DNA from: Caprella mutica | Taxonomy: Eukaryota > Arthropoda > Malacostraca > Amphipoda > Caprellidae | Assembly: GCA_947561585.1 (NCBI GenBank) | Contig: CANNZV010002308.1 | Span: 1 to 64,000, forward strand | Direction: 5' to 3' | DNA length: 64,000 nucleotides | Shown: positions 44,037 to 56,365 of the stretch, in pieces | Numbering within the stretch: the stretch's first letter is position 1 | Layout of the letters: every line of letters starts with the position of its first letter | Translations under genes and position numbers: made by a program | The notes under the pieces: model-generated | Told to the model about the DNA's origin: nothing | Databases searched by the model: none | What the model saw: only the letters and a program-made list of their open reading frames with translations

Positions 44037-45554
44037 TTTGTACAGTTATACTTCCGTATTAAAATTAGAAAAAATGAAAAAAATCCTATTTTTGTACCTG
44101 GTCCTTTGAGCTGAATAGGTGAAATTATTTGGTCTCCAGTTTAGTTAATGCCATAGTTAGTGAATTTAGAGTAATTTTAGGTATTATCAGGGAAACAATT
44201 AATGAATACAGTTAGAATATTAATAACAAAAACCGTGGATTTTTCAGTCAATATTTTTTGAGATTTGGCCCCGCCTTTTTGTAGTAACTAAAAAGATGCC
44301 AATACGTCGTTAATAGTAAATGACAATAAAGATACCAATTAGTGAATTTCAATTGAATATTCGAAGATCGTGTCAATTAAATTATTTCACAGTAATATAC
44401 AAACTTAAAATTTCGATTCAAGTAATTAAAACTTTTAAGCTTTCGACGAAATACCAATATTTATTATTGTTTCGCTGAATTATTATACTTGTCGTCTATT
44501 TCTCATACATTTTAAACATGTGTGTAACTACTTCATAATCTGGTAAACATGTGGTTACCCTGATCTAGACCTGTGTAGCAACAGATTCAATAATGTATCA
44601 AATTATGATGGAAATAAATGAATCTATGTTTTCATTCATTTATTGTCTTTGAATTGATTTTCAATTCATCTTCATTCTTTCATCTAAATAAGTAAAAAAT
44701 AGTTTCTGCATAACACAACAAATTGTTTGTCATTCATAAATTTAATATTTATCAACTTTTCATATATTAACCTTCGGCACAGTGCAATCAGTTTACTAAA
44801 ATAAACTAAAATAAAAGTTTACTTTTTACATTAAATACACTCTAAGAGCATCATAAAAAATCTGAAATAAAGTGAATTTCAATTATTGCTGAGACCAGCT
44901 ACGAGAACAGCCTAAAAACACTTGTATTTTCTTAGGGATTTCGTAAAAAAACGTTACTAATCTTTTAAATTCATCAGATTCGTCTGGACTCAGAAACAAA
45001 CTACAAATTATAGCCCAATAAGGAAACTAATTACGAATTTTAGTTTAATGATTGAAAATTGAAAGATTTCGTTAGGATTTCCATTTATCTTTTAGAGAGG
45101 AAACACCCCTTTATTCTTATTTTTGATGAACGAGAAAGGTTTGATTTTAATACCTCCATATATTTATTTGTATTGATAACACAAGTACTGTAAATATATT
45201 TTTTTAATTTATGGACAAATTTTCTCTAAACAATTATGTAGAAAATAGAATCAAACCATATTTCGTATTCGAAATGCTTAACAAACTCTTAATTATTTTT
45301 ATTAATAATTACACATTAAATTGCTAGCCCGTCATTTACTCACAACCCAAAAGAAATTTCAATTTGGTTTTTAATCGGACTAGGGGTTCAAAGATTTTGC
45401 ATTCTACTCTAACTCATATTGATGAAGTAAAAAAGATACAAAGGACTTCGTAGAAGCAGTCATAAAGAAAAATACTTAATGTAATCTAGATGATGAGACA
45501 TAACACCTTGTAATTGAACATTTTAATCATACGCATGCTTATTAGCCCCCGCAG
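44037..45554. repeat. AT-rich region with dispersed repeat R3, copy 1 (about 44165-44400)
   Basis: TATTATCAGGGAAACAATTA through the GTGTCAATT stretch near 44400 closely matches 49190-49405. The rest is AT-rich with no supported gene. Confidence 0.6.
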
Positions 45555-46040
45555 GGGCTGTATCTTGAAGCTGTAGTGAATGGAAGAAAAGGGGGATGGC
45601 TTCCCTTGGGCCCCGAACTTTTGTAATTTGGATTAGGTTTTTTCCTTTTTACCATTTTTATTATATTTATCATATTTCTAACGCTACTTGCAGTTTTGGA
45701 GGATAGCGCTAGGGTTATGCTCTTCAACTACGAGGTCTTACATTTTGAGTTAGGTAGGCTCGTAGGGTTAAGTTCATTTACCATCAACTCTTCATTTTCC
45801 TCTTCCATCCGCGAGTCCAGCCACCGGTGCATGTGTCCTTTTTCGTCACATTCCTTGGTAAGTGACTGCATTTACGGAGTAGCTTTTCTGCATCCATGAG
45901 AATAGTCACTGACGGTGGTAGTTGACTTTGTTCATGGACTTGCATTTCTTTCTTACTGCTTCTTCCAGTCCTTTTTATTTAATCTCCTTTTGACGTCAGC
46001 GAAATAGTCCCGATATGACTGAAACAGACGTTAAACCCCT
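45555..46040 (+). repeat. Dispersed repeat R1, copy 2 (most complete on this strand)
   Basis: CGCTACTTGCAGTTTT, GGATAGCGCTAGGGTTATGC, TCTTCAACTACGAGGTCTTA, through CATCCATGAGAATAGTCACT to GACGTTAAACCCCTACT. It also carries CCCGAACTTTTGTAATTTGG near 45613, shared with the complement of 52505-52530. About 0.4-0.5 kb without coding capacity, possibly a SINE or another short non-autonomous element. Its class is unknown. Confidence 0.75.
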
Positions 46041-46365
46041 ACTAAAATGAATGAAATATAGTATATAGCGATCTAACAAAATTGAAGGTTACGTGAACCA
46101 AATTAATTAATACATAAGCATAAGAATAATAGTATTTATTCATGAAAAGAATATGTTCTATTAAATTTTTTTTTTCTTAACGAAAATATTTTCTCATATA
46201 AAGAATATTGTTTATTTTAATTATGCTCAAGATTATATTTTTTATGCAAAACGCATAATGTCGCATCCCTAGTTATTACAGTAGTAATGGTTTTTAATTA
46301 AGTTAATACAGTGGACTCTTCACAAAATGGGTAAATAATATAATAGTCTTGGGGCCCAATTGTCG
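46041..46365. other. AT-rich spacer; possible solo hAT-like end near 46262
   Basis: GCATAATGTCGCATCCCTAG resembles the right end of the hAT-like MITE at 31032. No partner was found. Confidence 0.4.
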
Positions 46366-46458
46366 TTGGCCCAATTGTCTTTGGCCTAATTGTCTTTGGC
46401 CCATCTGTCGGCGGGCCCAATTGTCCTGGGCCCAACTGTCGGCGGGCCCAATTCTCAG
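46366..46458. repeat. 15-bp-type terminal array CAATTGTCTTTGGCC
   Basis: About six degenerate units (TTGGCCCAATTGTC, CGGCGGGCCCAATTGTC) of 15-17 bp. The style matches the ends of the foldback-like elements. No opposite end seen. Confidence 0.8.
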
Positions 46459-46560
46459 TCCACCCTTATATTAGGAGGGGGGGGGGGGGGTACACCTAAA
46501 CACACGGTGCGAGTGTGTGTTTTGTTCATCTCGTGTACGTAGTGATGTAGTCAGTGAGAG
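46459..46560. other. Short spacer with 14-G run at 46477-46490
   Basis: Contains ACACGGTGCGAGTGTG, resembling the end of the MITE at 36294. Confidence 0.5.
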
Positions 46561-47436
46561 TTCTTCACCCAGTTGTAATTCACCCTCATGGGCAGTTCAC
46601 CCGGTGGCAATTCATCCACATAGGAAGTTCAACCAGTGGCAATTAACCCAGATGGGCAGTTCACCCAGTGGCAATTAACCCAGATGGGCAGTTCACCCAG
46701 TGGCAATTCACCCACATGGGCAGTTCACCCACATGGGCAATTCACCCACATGGGCAGTTCACCCACATGGGCAATTCACCCACATGGGCAATTCACCCAC
46801 ATGGGCAATTCACCCACATGGGCAGTTCACCCACATGGGCAATTCACCCACATGGGCAGTTCACCCACATGGGCAGTTCACCCAGTGGCAATTCACCCAG
46901 TGGCAATTCACCCAGTGGCAATTCACCCAGTGGCAATTCACCCACATGGGCAGTTCACCCAGTGGCAATTACCCCACATGGGCAGTTCACCCAGTGGCAA
47001 TTACCCCACATGGGTAGTTCACCCAGTGGCAATTAACCCAGATGGGCAGTTCACCCAGTGGCAATTCACCCACATGGGCAGTTCACCCACATGGGCAGTT
47101 CACCCACATGGGCAGTTCACCCACATGGGCAGTTCACCCAGTGGCAATTCACCCAGTGGCAATTAACCCAGATGGGCAGTTCACCCAGTGGCAATTCACC
47201 CACATGGGCAATTCACCCACATGGGCAGTTCACCCACATGGGCAGTTCACCCAGTGGCAATTCACCCAGTGGCAATTCACCCAGTGGCAATTCACCCAGT
47301 GGCAATTCACCCACATGGGCAGTTCACCCAGTGGCAATTACCCCACATGGGCAGTTCACCCAGTGGCAATTACCCCACATGGGTAGTTCACACATCGGCA
47401 GTTCACCCAGTGGCAATTCCCCCAGAGACAATTCGC
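46561..47436. repeat. Composite minisatellite of 15-bp and 17-bp units
   Basis: Two unit types are intermixed in runs: AGTGGCAATTCACCC (15 bp) and ACATGGGCAGTTCACCC (17 bp), with rare AGATGGGCAGTTCACCC units. A block of about 360 bp, with four 15-mers in a row flanked by 17-mers, occurs twice (about 46680-47040 and 47170-47400). Open frames of 90-200 codons in it reflect the repeat. Confidence 0.95.
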
Positions 47437-48920
47437 CGTGCACCAAGTGTTTAAAGTTGGCGTTCACCAGAAATTCGTCACCGTTCAGGCAACGCCGTAT
47501 ACGCTCGACCACCGCTAATATTCACTCCTACTGCTCCGAATGCTTTGAACTGCACAAAATATTACAAGCATTAAGGAGCGTTATTTTCCACTCCACCACA
47601 GTCCCAACAACGACCAGTCAAAGCTCGGCACCATTAGACACAAGTTCGTGAACGCTTGGGTCTGCAAGGTCAACGCAGAAATCATAAATGCTGGACCATA
47701 ACTGCTTCGACAGCATTATACGTAGCATAAACTTTGATTGTCGATTGAAAGCGTTCATCGTGGACACGAGTTTGTTGAAATTGTCTCAGGCGTTGAAGCA
47801 GTGATTCATTGCGGTGATGAAATTTGGTTGACGTTTGCAAGGAGGTCGCACAGCGCCATACCGCCAAACCAACGCTAGCACCCTTTAGGCCAACTCGATA
47901 GCAACGCCAGCTTCAGCGGTGCACCGTTATGGCACCACTCTCGTAATTCGTAAATATTAACAACGCTCTACCAAATCTTGTACAACGTTTAATCACCGCT
48001 CGGGCTAAGCTGGCGAAGGACCGTTCAGGATTTATTCATTGGCCTAGCGGAAAAAAGCATCCACGAACTTGCGTCTAGCGGTGCCAAACCTTTACTGGGC
48101 GTTGTTGGGTGATGGTGAACTTTGGGTATAGAAAAACCAAGATACATTAACTTACAAGGTATGCTATGCCTTGATACAAATTTTAGACTTTTCTGCGCAT
48201 AAACAAATACGAACATACGAATGCACAGATGTGACCCTGCAATATTAGATTGCATTACTTTATATACTATACATGCGGGTTAAACACTTTTTTATGACAT
48301 CCGTACATTACACTACACACCCGACCATGGACAAATCCTTATATACTATTTAACCAGCAAATCCTTATATACTATTTAACCAGCTGTATTAATTGTATTA
48401 TAAAGTATGTAATGTAGTATTACAGGGCACATCTGTGCGTTCGTGTGTTCGTATTTGTTTATGCGCAGAAGACTCTAAAACTCCTATCAAGACATTTAGT
48501 ATACCTTCTAAGTTAATATAACTTCAGAATAATAAAGTTGATGCTGAATTCAGCCAGTTTAGTCAAATAAAACGAAGTTAAAGCATTCGATTCTAAAAAC
48601 AATGAATACCATAAATTGATTTCATTTTAAAAGGAATTTCCTGGGACATCGAAGCGTTTTTCACAACAAAACTGTAATCATCTTGATATGAACCTGCGCA
48701 ATACTCTACCTTGTAGTTAATATACCTTGAGCAACGCTCGCAATGTTTTGTGTAGCTTATAACCTTCGGATCATTGAGGGAACATAAGTGGTGGCCAAAC
48801 GTATACGGCGTTGCTGTAACGGGGACCAACTATTATGAACGGTAACGACCGGTGATAAATTTTTTTCACCGCTCAAGGATCGCCCCATCAAAGTTCGGGC
48901 GGTGTGACCTAGGCCTTAAA
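47437..48920. repeat. Palindromic, GC-richer mobile-element-like region
   Basis: Several inverted matches occur. 47485-47520 (CAACGCCGTATACGCTCGAC) matches the complement of 48790-48815. 47595-47660 matches the complement of 48045-48115 (CACAAGTTCGTGAACGCTT). 48130-48260 forms arms with 48395-48525 (TTTATGCGCAGAA in both). The loop between the last arms repeats AAATCCTTATATACTATTTA twice. CGGTGTGACCTAGGCCTTAA at 48899-48918 looks like an element end. The left end may be cut by the adjacent minisatellite. No ORF is supported. Confidence 0.6.
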
Positions 48921-49854
48921 TTACGTTCAGGCAACCGTAACTTCACCAGCTTTGATAATTTGATATAGTTGAGGTTCAATTTTACCATCAGAAGATAGTA
49001 GATTTTAAAAGGAGTTTATTAGAATTAAATGTTCAATCCAAAATATTACTGGAGAGTGAGGTATATTTAGTTCAGCTCAATCGATTATTATAAAGATAAG
49101 CATAATTGTTAGAGATTATTCTAATGTAGGTAAGTATTCTAATTATGAAAATGGTTGAATACCTAGAAAGAAACTACCTAATGCATGTATTATCAGGGAA
49201 ACAAATTATGAATACAGTTAGAATATAAATTACAAAAACCGTGGATTTTTCAGTCAATATTTTGAGATTTGGCACCGTTGCTTAGGATAAGTCCCACCTT
49301 TTCGTAGTAACTGGAAAAAATACCAATAAGTTAATAGTAAATGATAATACAGATAACAATTAGTGAATTTTGCTGATTATTCAAAGATGGTATCAATTTA
49401 ATTAAGTTGTTTATTAAGATTTGAACATATACTTTAAATTATTTTGGTGAGTAAGTTTCAAATTCTTCATCAATTCTTTCGAAAATTCCAATAAATTTAA
49501 TATGTAGCATCGTATATTATATTTTACAAATCTTAACACTGAATAGCATCAGCTCAATAACTAAGAGACTATCAAAGGCAGGATATCTTAAACAAATAAG
49601 AATAATTCTTTCGATCAAACTGTATTACACATCTGAACCTAATGGAATATTGCTAAAATGATCGAAATACTGCAAATCTATCCTAAATACAGGTGTCATG
49701 ATTTTTAGCGGTGTAGTGTATGGTCAAATTTACCAAAGGTTCTGTTTGAAATATATCGATATTCACAATTTCGTTATATATATATATATTATATAATCCT
49801 CAAACTTGTTTTTATTTCAGATATATAATTCATGAGCTATATCACTAGTCGGGC
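48921..49854. repeat. AT-rich region with dispersed repeat R3, copy 2 (about 49190-49405)
   Basis: Matches 44165-44400, including AAACCGTGGATTTTTCAGTC. A short (TA)n microsatellite is near 49777-49793. No gene. Confidence 0.6.
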
Positions 49855-50185
49855 TGTGCACAGCTCGTAAATTTTATCGTATTTATTATTTTTAACGCTA
49901 CTTGCAGTTTATAGTATAGCGCTAGTGATATGCTCTTCAACTAAGAGGTCTTACAATTTTGTGTTAGGTGGGGCCATAAGCTTAAAACTATCCCCTCTTC
50001 ATTTTCCTCTTCAATTCGTAAGTGAAGCCACCGGTGCTTGTGTCATTTTTATCATATTCCTTTATAGTAGCATTTCTGTATCCATGAGCTCAGTCACTGA
50101 CTGATACTTAGTGACTTTATTCATTGAGCTACTTTCCTTGCATTTGTTTTGCATTTTGTTCCGATGTAACGTAAAACCACCAATT
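49855..50185 (+). repeat. Dispersed repeat R1, copy 3
   Basis: ACGCTACTTGCAGTTTATAG, GATATGCTCTTCAACTAAGA, and TGTATCCATGAGCTCAGTCA. It is more diverged than copy 2. Confidence 0.75.
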
Positions 50186-51159
50186 TCATAATTTAAATTT
50201 AATAACAAAATTCTTAGATTGGAAATTTACTTTAAAGGAACAGAAATTGAAGATAGTATTTATTTTGCAATCATCTAAGAAAAAATTATAGAGACTTGAG
50301 AATCAGAAATCCAATATTAACCTTGTCCCTATGATATTCTGATCTGGCAACTGTCCTTGTAGACAATCATAGGAGTTTTGTAATATTTCGAGTACCTAAT
50401 TGTGTATGATGCTGAAATTTCATCAATTTTCCCAATTATTAGCAAATGTGCAACACCTAAAAATCGCAATTTTTATTTTTTAAATCTTCATCTAAAAATC
50501 TATAACTATTGACCTAAATCATAGATAGTTTTGAAATATGTATATTTAAGGTTAAACTATAACTAATGCCAGTTATGAGTAATGCCCAAGATTTAGACAT
50601 TTAAATTCATTGACCTCAATTTTTTAATTGGCAGCTACACAATTACAATGTTTGGAAAAGAAAAAGGCATCTACCAAATTTACAGATTTGAATTGACTAG
50701 ATGTTTAGTTCTATTTAGCCGATATTAAAAATGAGCTCATAGGATATAAGAGTTCTATTTAGTTGTGGATTCAATTTTATTACTACTACTTAATTTGAAT
50801 CCAGATTAAATAACTTGCTGAAGAATAATTTATTTACTGAAGTAAATTAAGATTTAGTTTCATAAAACTGAGACATTAAAATCTACCGAGAAGAGATTCT
50901 ATAGGTGGCTCGAAAACAATATAGGGTGTTCCCATTGTAATGGGTGGCTCGAAAACTAGGAATCGAATCTTTAAGGTAAAAACTATATTAGTATCATATA
51001 AGTCTATAAGAGTTAAAATATTAGGATAAAGAATCAACTGTTGACGAAATATTTGTTACAAAATAAAATAAATTTCAAATCGAAATAAATTGAAACATAC
51101 TTAATTATGTTTGAAAGATTATTTTATGGGAAATCGGTATTGAGTGAAAACAGAAACTC
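50186..51159. other. AT-rich, no gene seen
   Basis: GGTGGCTCGAAAAC occurs twice within 50 bp (50906 and 50942) around AATATAGGGTGTTCCCATTG. Nothing else recognised. Confidence 0.5.
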
Positions 51160-51320
51160 ATCATAGAATGGAGAACGAAAGGAGACAAGCACCGTTAACT
51201 GCACTTACGGATGATAGAGGGAATTGAATAGGTGATAGTAAATGAAATATACGTCAACAATTTAAGACCTTGTAGTTGAAGGACATAAACATATTGCTCT
51301 CCTATAAAACTACAAGTTAT
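51160..51320 (-). repeat. Dispersed repeat R1, copy 4 (partial, diverged)
   Basis: AGACAAGCACCGTTAACTGC, GAATAGGTGATAGTAAATGA and CTTGTAGTTGAAGGACATAA match 54470-54610. Confidence 0.65.
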
Positions 51321-52139
51321 AATTCAATTTAATTAAGAAAAATATCAAAATTAATTCACTAATAATTGGAATATAAATTAGGTTATAACAATGAAACTAC
51401 CTATCTAGTGTATATGTAACTAACCGTACACTATAAAACTTTAAATCTTTCGCTCTAAGGAGCCATCTCCAATTCGATCTTGGCCTTTCAGTCTGATCAC
51501 TCTAACCTAGGTCTTGACTTTTATTGTCTGACCACTCAAAGTATTAGGTACAAATCACCTAATTTGCTAGAGCTCTGCTATAAGCTAAAAAAATTCCTTT
51601 CAAATTTCCTCTTAGTCTTCTCAAATTTATTTTAGAAGACTCTAGAAATTATTGTGTTAGCCACTAAAAAATCAAGGTTTGTAGCCGTGTATATAAGTGA
51701 TGTGATTAGTTAGCTGGTGGTACATTTAAACTAAACCATATTTCAATTCTCTTTAGAATAAAAACAACCAGCTCCCTTAAAAACTTGTTAGACGAGGACC
51801 TACACTAACTTCTTACTTGGCTTAGTAATTTAATTAATGGTACGTTATTTGAAATTGGAGTCTCATAATTTTTTTGTAGAACCGGTAACACATTCATTAA
51901 AAATTACTTTCTTGTCTTCCATCAGAGTCCACAATAAAGCGAGGTCTTGTTTCAATTATTCTTTAACCTATTTCATTAAAACTCTGATAGAAATCCTAAC
52001 ATAGTTGTATATATGTTCACGCAATAAGTTCCAAAGCTACCAGTTTTTATGGGTAGGTAGAGGAAAAAATGCCTCAGAAGAAAAAAGTCCCCCGCGGAAA
52101 AAATACCAACACAACAAGAATTGAATATATGACAGTATT
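51321..52139. other. AT-rich, no gene seen
   Basis: No supported feature. Confidence 0.5.
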
Positions 52140-52530
52140 TCTTTTTTTATTTTAGCAGTAGTTCAACGTCTGCTTCGGAACCAAAGAAGCAGTCAGAAAG
52201 AAAAGTGGCTCTATAAACCAAGTCGAATATCACAGTTGGTGACAAGTTCATGGATACAGAAAAGCTACTCCGTGAATGTAGTCACTTACCAAGGAATGGA
52301 ACAAAAAGGGACACAAACACATGTGGCTGCACTCACGGATGGAAGAGGAAAATGAAGAGGTGATAGTTAATGATGCCTAAGAGCCTTCTCAACACAAAAT
52401 ATAAGACCTCGTAGTTTAAGAGCATAACCCTCTAAAACTGCGAGTAGCGTTAAAAAAATGATATTTATCATTCATGGTAAAATTGAAAAAAAAGACTATA
52501 CACAATCCAAATTACAACAGTTCGGGGGAT
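52140..52530 (-). repeat. Dispersed repeat R1, copy 5
   Basis: GTTCAACGTCTGCTTCGGAA, ACTCCGTGAATGTAGTCACT, AAACTGCGAGTAGCG and CCAAATTACAACAGTTCGGG match the complement of copy 2. Confidence 0.8.
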
Positions 52531-52689
52531 CAAGGTAATTGTAATAGTAATTGTCATGCTATTTCCTCTTAATATTACTCCTAAAAGAGGAAGAAAATAT
52601 CAGAAAGAAAACGAGTATTTTTAGTATCAAATTACAACGTCACATTGAAGAAAAACATTGGTTAAACAATACAAGAAACGTAAGTTGTA

Positions 52690-53773
52690 GCTAGCCATGG
52701 CCCCCGGTGCCAGCCTTCGATACTATTGTTTGTCCTTGGTTGATGTTTTTTGACTCTTGTGTACATATTGTACATTTTTATTTTGAATAATGGACTTCTT
52801 CTAGATCTTCTTTGCATTCTTCCTATGTGTGAGTCTTCGAAGTAGTCTATTACATCAATAGCGTTTTCTGGCCTATTGTCTGCAACAGCTTCAAATGCTT
52901 CAACAACAATTTCAGGGGACAAAAATCCAACGCAGGAATCATTCGCATTTTCAGGAAAAAAGCACCATTATCGGCATATACTGTGGAAAGCTCTGATTTT
53001 TGTATCTTCCTGTATATATTCTGACACAGGTGGAAAAATCATCCTCTTACATGGACATCGGAAAACACAGATTCAATGCTAGTCTGTATGACTTTTTCAT
53101 GGTCTATATATAATCAATATGCTTGACAGTTACAAGTATTCGTTCAAATTTTTAATTTGTTTTGATAATAATGTATATGATTTATTTCGTTTGATTCGGG
53201 TGTAAAGAGTAAATACATGGAGTTACATTCCCATTAATGGAGGCATGTACGGTATACATTTGAGAGAACAGAGTCAAATGTTCCATCCATATACCAGTCT
53301 CTGTGAAATTCAAGATGCTCTAAATTCTTTGTTCTACCAAAAATTAAAATTCTGATACGAATCAGACTAGAATCATATAAAAGAAAAGGGACAGAATTCT
53401 TTATAAATTTAAATTAGTCTGGTATAATTAGAGATTCTATATTCAATGGTAATAGAACTTGATCAAGATTTCTTATTCTGCACTGCCTCAAATTTCCTAT
53501 AAGATGTTCAACCTTTGGGAGACTTGAGCGTCTGATTCTTAATTATTTGATGAGGAGGATCACGAGTAGTGGTAGCTTTGGATTTTATAGTTTGCAAGAC
53601 GAGCAGCATTTCAGCACTGTATCGCCACCATGTGTATGCTCATTCACTTTTCCGATTACCTTCTCATCCTGGATTTTAACTCTTGCTTTACATTTTGCTT
53701 TTGAACGACTCAATTCACATTCAAATGACACTACACTATTCGCTAAATCTTTTTGCTTGACGTAAACGAAACC
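52690..53773 (-). pseudogene. FLYWCH/MULE-type transposase relic
   Basis: Read on the minus strand, 53773-53594 encodes a FLYWCH zinc finger: GFVYVKQKDL, FECELSRSKAKCKARVKI and VNEHTHGG, with the C...C...H-x-H residues present. After about 0.5 kb without recognisable motifs, 53104-52925 reads a MULE DDE-domain segment: IESVFSDVHVRG, an in-frame TGA (53039-53041) where Cys is usual, FHLCQNIYRKIQ, and MRMIPALDFCPL. A further frame change leads to 52900-52690 with IDVIDYFEDSHIGR and the hallmark QPRTNNSIEGWHRG. The order FLYWCH, catalytic domain, PRTNN-EGWH is that of insect MULE transposases. The gene is clearly dead: one stop, at least two shifts and a lost middle part. Such an enzyme is the expected source of 9-bp target duplications like those of the foldback-like elements. 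Confidence 0.85.
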
Positions 53774-54262
53774 TTCAAATCAAAGTTTTTTGCCACCTTT
53801 AATTGTTTGTTGTTATCCATTCTATGGTATTTAAGTTTATTCTGGAATGGAAATAAACGATGAGATTCAGTTAATATGTATTAGTACTCCAAAAAAGGAT
53901 ACAGCAATAAACTCATATTATATCAAAAATTCAACCTGTAAAAATCTTACCTCTTAGTTATCTTTTAAGGATTAAATTAAGGATGTTTAACAATCAAAGG
54001 CACAGATGTGATGTTTAAACTATGCAATTTAGTTAAATATGTATTACCACTAGATAAAAAGATTCAGACTCAAGTTAAAAAAGGATTAAGCATATTTAAC
54101 TCTTCGTATATATTCCACAACTACAGTGACTACAAAGCACAAAAAATTAATGTTTCTTTATATGCATTTTGCTTGTGACTAATGAACATATGAGTTAAGA
54201 TTTTATTTAATAAAATATTCCCTTTACAGCTTGTATAATAAGAAAATGAAAATATTTTATTT
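53774..54262. other. AT-rich flank of the transposase relic
   Basis: Just upstream an ATG at 53819 (minus strand) begins about 18 codons that could be the shifted N-terminus of the transposase. No TIR recognised. Confidence 0.4.
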
Positions 54263-54640
54263 CAGTAGGGGTTTAACGTCTGCTTCGGAACCATTGGCCA
54301 TATCGCTGACGTCGAAAGGAAATTAAATACAAGGGACTGGAAGAACAGTCAGAAATGAAAGTGGCTCCATGAACAAAGTCACCTACCAGCGTCAGTGACA
54401 ATGCTCATGGATGCAGAAAAGCTACTCCGTGAATGCAGTCACTTACCAAGGAATGTGACTAAAATGGACACAAGCACCGGTGGCTGCACTCATGGATGGA
54501 AGAGGAAAATGAAGAGGTGATAGTAAATGAAGCCTACGAGTCTACCTAACACAAAATCTAATACCTCGTAGTTGAAGAGCATAACCCTAGCGCTATCCTC
54601 TAAAACTGCAAGTAGCGTAAATAAAATGATAAACGAAAAT
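54263..54640 (-). repeat. Dispersed repeat R1, copy 6 (nearly full; shows the empty target site)
   Basis: CAGTAGGGGTTTAACGTCTG to AACTGCAAGTAGCGTAAATA. Contains the uninterrupted sequence in which copy B of the foldback-like element landed elsewhere. Confidence 0.85.
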
Positions 54641-55954
54641 ATAAAACTGAACAAAGCAAAAGCAAATAGAAGAAAACCAAAAGTGAAGATTAATTATATC
54701 AATAAAGGATATTACGTCTACAACTCAACGTGATGTTACGAAAGAATTTAAAAATAAAGAAATTACAAAAAACTAACGGTAGAAGATTACCCATTTAAAA
54801 TTATATTAGTCTTATTACATCCATAACTTTTTGTGTCAATAATTAAGCTTTTATGCGTTTTTTGTGTCATATGCACTAACCAAATTATTAAGGTTCAAAT
54901 AATGACGGTTTGTTCTATTTTAATAATGCATTAAACTTAAACCACATTTCAGGATCCACGTGACGTCACACTCTTCGTAGGGTGTTCAGGATGGCTTGAG
55001 GAATTCCTGCGCACGAGCATGCCTGTTAAGTTATTATACTATGGTAGCTACTGACCTATAATGAAAATAACTATATTAGAAGCGTCTCACACGCACATCC
55101 TCTCTCTTCCATGAATTTTGTTCTACTGACTTGCTTATCATTGAATCATTAAATTATTAATTTCATTGGTCTGTGACTGACTGGTCTGGGTAGCGCCAAC
55201 TTTTGTCACCAATTTAGCCGCTGCTATGCTTCCTCCATCTTTATATACACTCAGTGACGTCACCATGGATCTCAAGCCTCATTATAACTGAGTTCAAGGA
55301 GCTGAAATGACACTCCAGCACTTCTCACCTGACCATCACTGAACACACACCTTGGTGCTTCATGTCTCCACTGATGAAATATCTAAATCCATATTAATTT
55401 GGTATTAAAGATTTTCTGCAAAAACCCCCCGTTCTACACTGACTGTCAAACCCTCGAGGACTATTTAGCCATAAATGGCGAGAAATTGACGAGAAGTTTT
55501 TGTTAAATAGTTTATCATGAGATTTCCTATAATTATTTTGAGGGAAGGAAGAAATTTTGAAGAAAATTAACTTCTTTTATAGAGCTGGAAAGAGAAATAA
55601 AAATGGAGGCATTGGAGAAATAAAAACGTAGAATAGTCTATTCTGAAATTTGAATAAAATATTATGCAAATAGAGTATCGTAAATAAATTATTAATGGTA
55701 ATATAATCTATTGGTTGAATTTATAGAATGCTCAAATCTTGATTTAGTCTGTATTTGATATACATTCCCTTCAACGTGTCATGTTATAAAAGTAAACTAT
55801 TAAAGCAACAATATTTACGCAAAATTTGATTAGCAGCACAAACTGGCAATATAGAGCATATTTACAAGAAGTTCAATTTTTTTAAATGTAATTAAGCCTG
55901 TAGCTCAAAATCAAAGTAGTTTTTTGTGTAATTTCAATTCTATGCTATTGAAGT
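54641..55954. other. No gene seen
   Basis: AT-rich except for a more balanced stretch at 54950-55440 without a recognisable ORF. Confidence 0.5.
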
Positions 55955-56365
55955 AGTGTGCTGATCAAAATTATTAGAATTGTTTTATTTGTAACTGAAA
56001 TACTAAACTTTTTCTCGACACCAGACTTTGAAACATTTGAAACTGATCACATGGTTTCAATTCAAGAAAAGTACTAAATCAACAGCAAAGTTTTATTTAA
56101 CAACTTCAATATCAAGACTGAATCTTCTCCAACCACTTGCTAGTAGACTTATGCGGCTTAACCTCAATCCTTGTTGATCAAACAACTTCACATCCACGTA
56201 CTCTACTTAGTTGTTGCCTGTGAAGAACTGCCTAACACGCTTGTCATTGTCAAACTGCGACACTATTCTGAGAGAGTTTGTTTCAGTTCTGAAATTAATC
56301 TTTGCCGGTTATACCTTCAAGAAGATATTCAGGTCGCCTGTACTTTGAGGATGGATAACTGTATA
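55955..56365 (+). repeat. Possible Tc1-like remnant
   Basis: GTGTGCTGATCAAAATTATT at 55958 is a Tc-type end, similar to that of the Tc3-like relic at 44030. About 300 bp on, a plus-strand frame (56171-56368) reads ERVCFSSEINLC, which can be aligned with the FSDES-type DDE motif. This match is weak, and the frame has no other support. Confidence 0.35.

Noticed and set aside
46636..47651. Several 90-200-codon frames with HPHGQFTHMG repeats
   Set aside because: Composite 15/17-bp minisatellite. Multiple frames are open and there is no unique domain.
48025..48255. 76-codon minus-strand frame
   Set aside because: Lies across an inverted-repeat arm. No motif.
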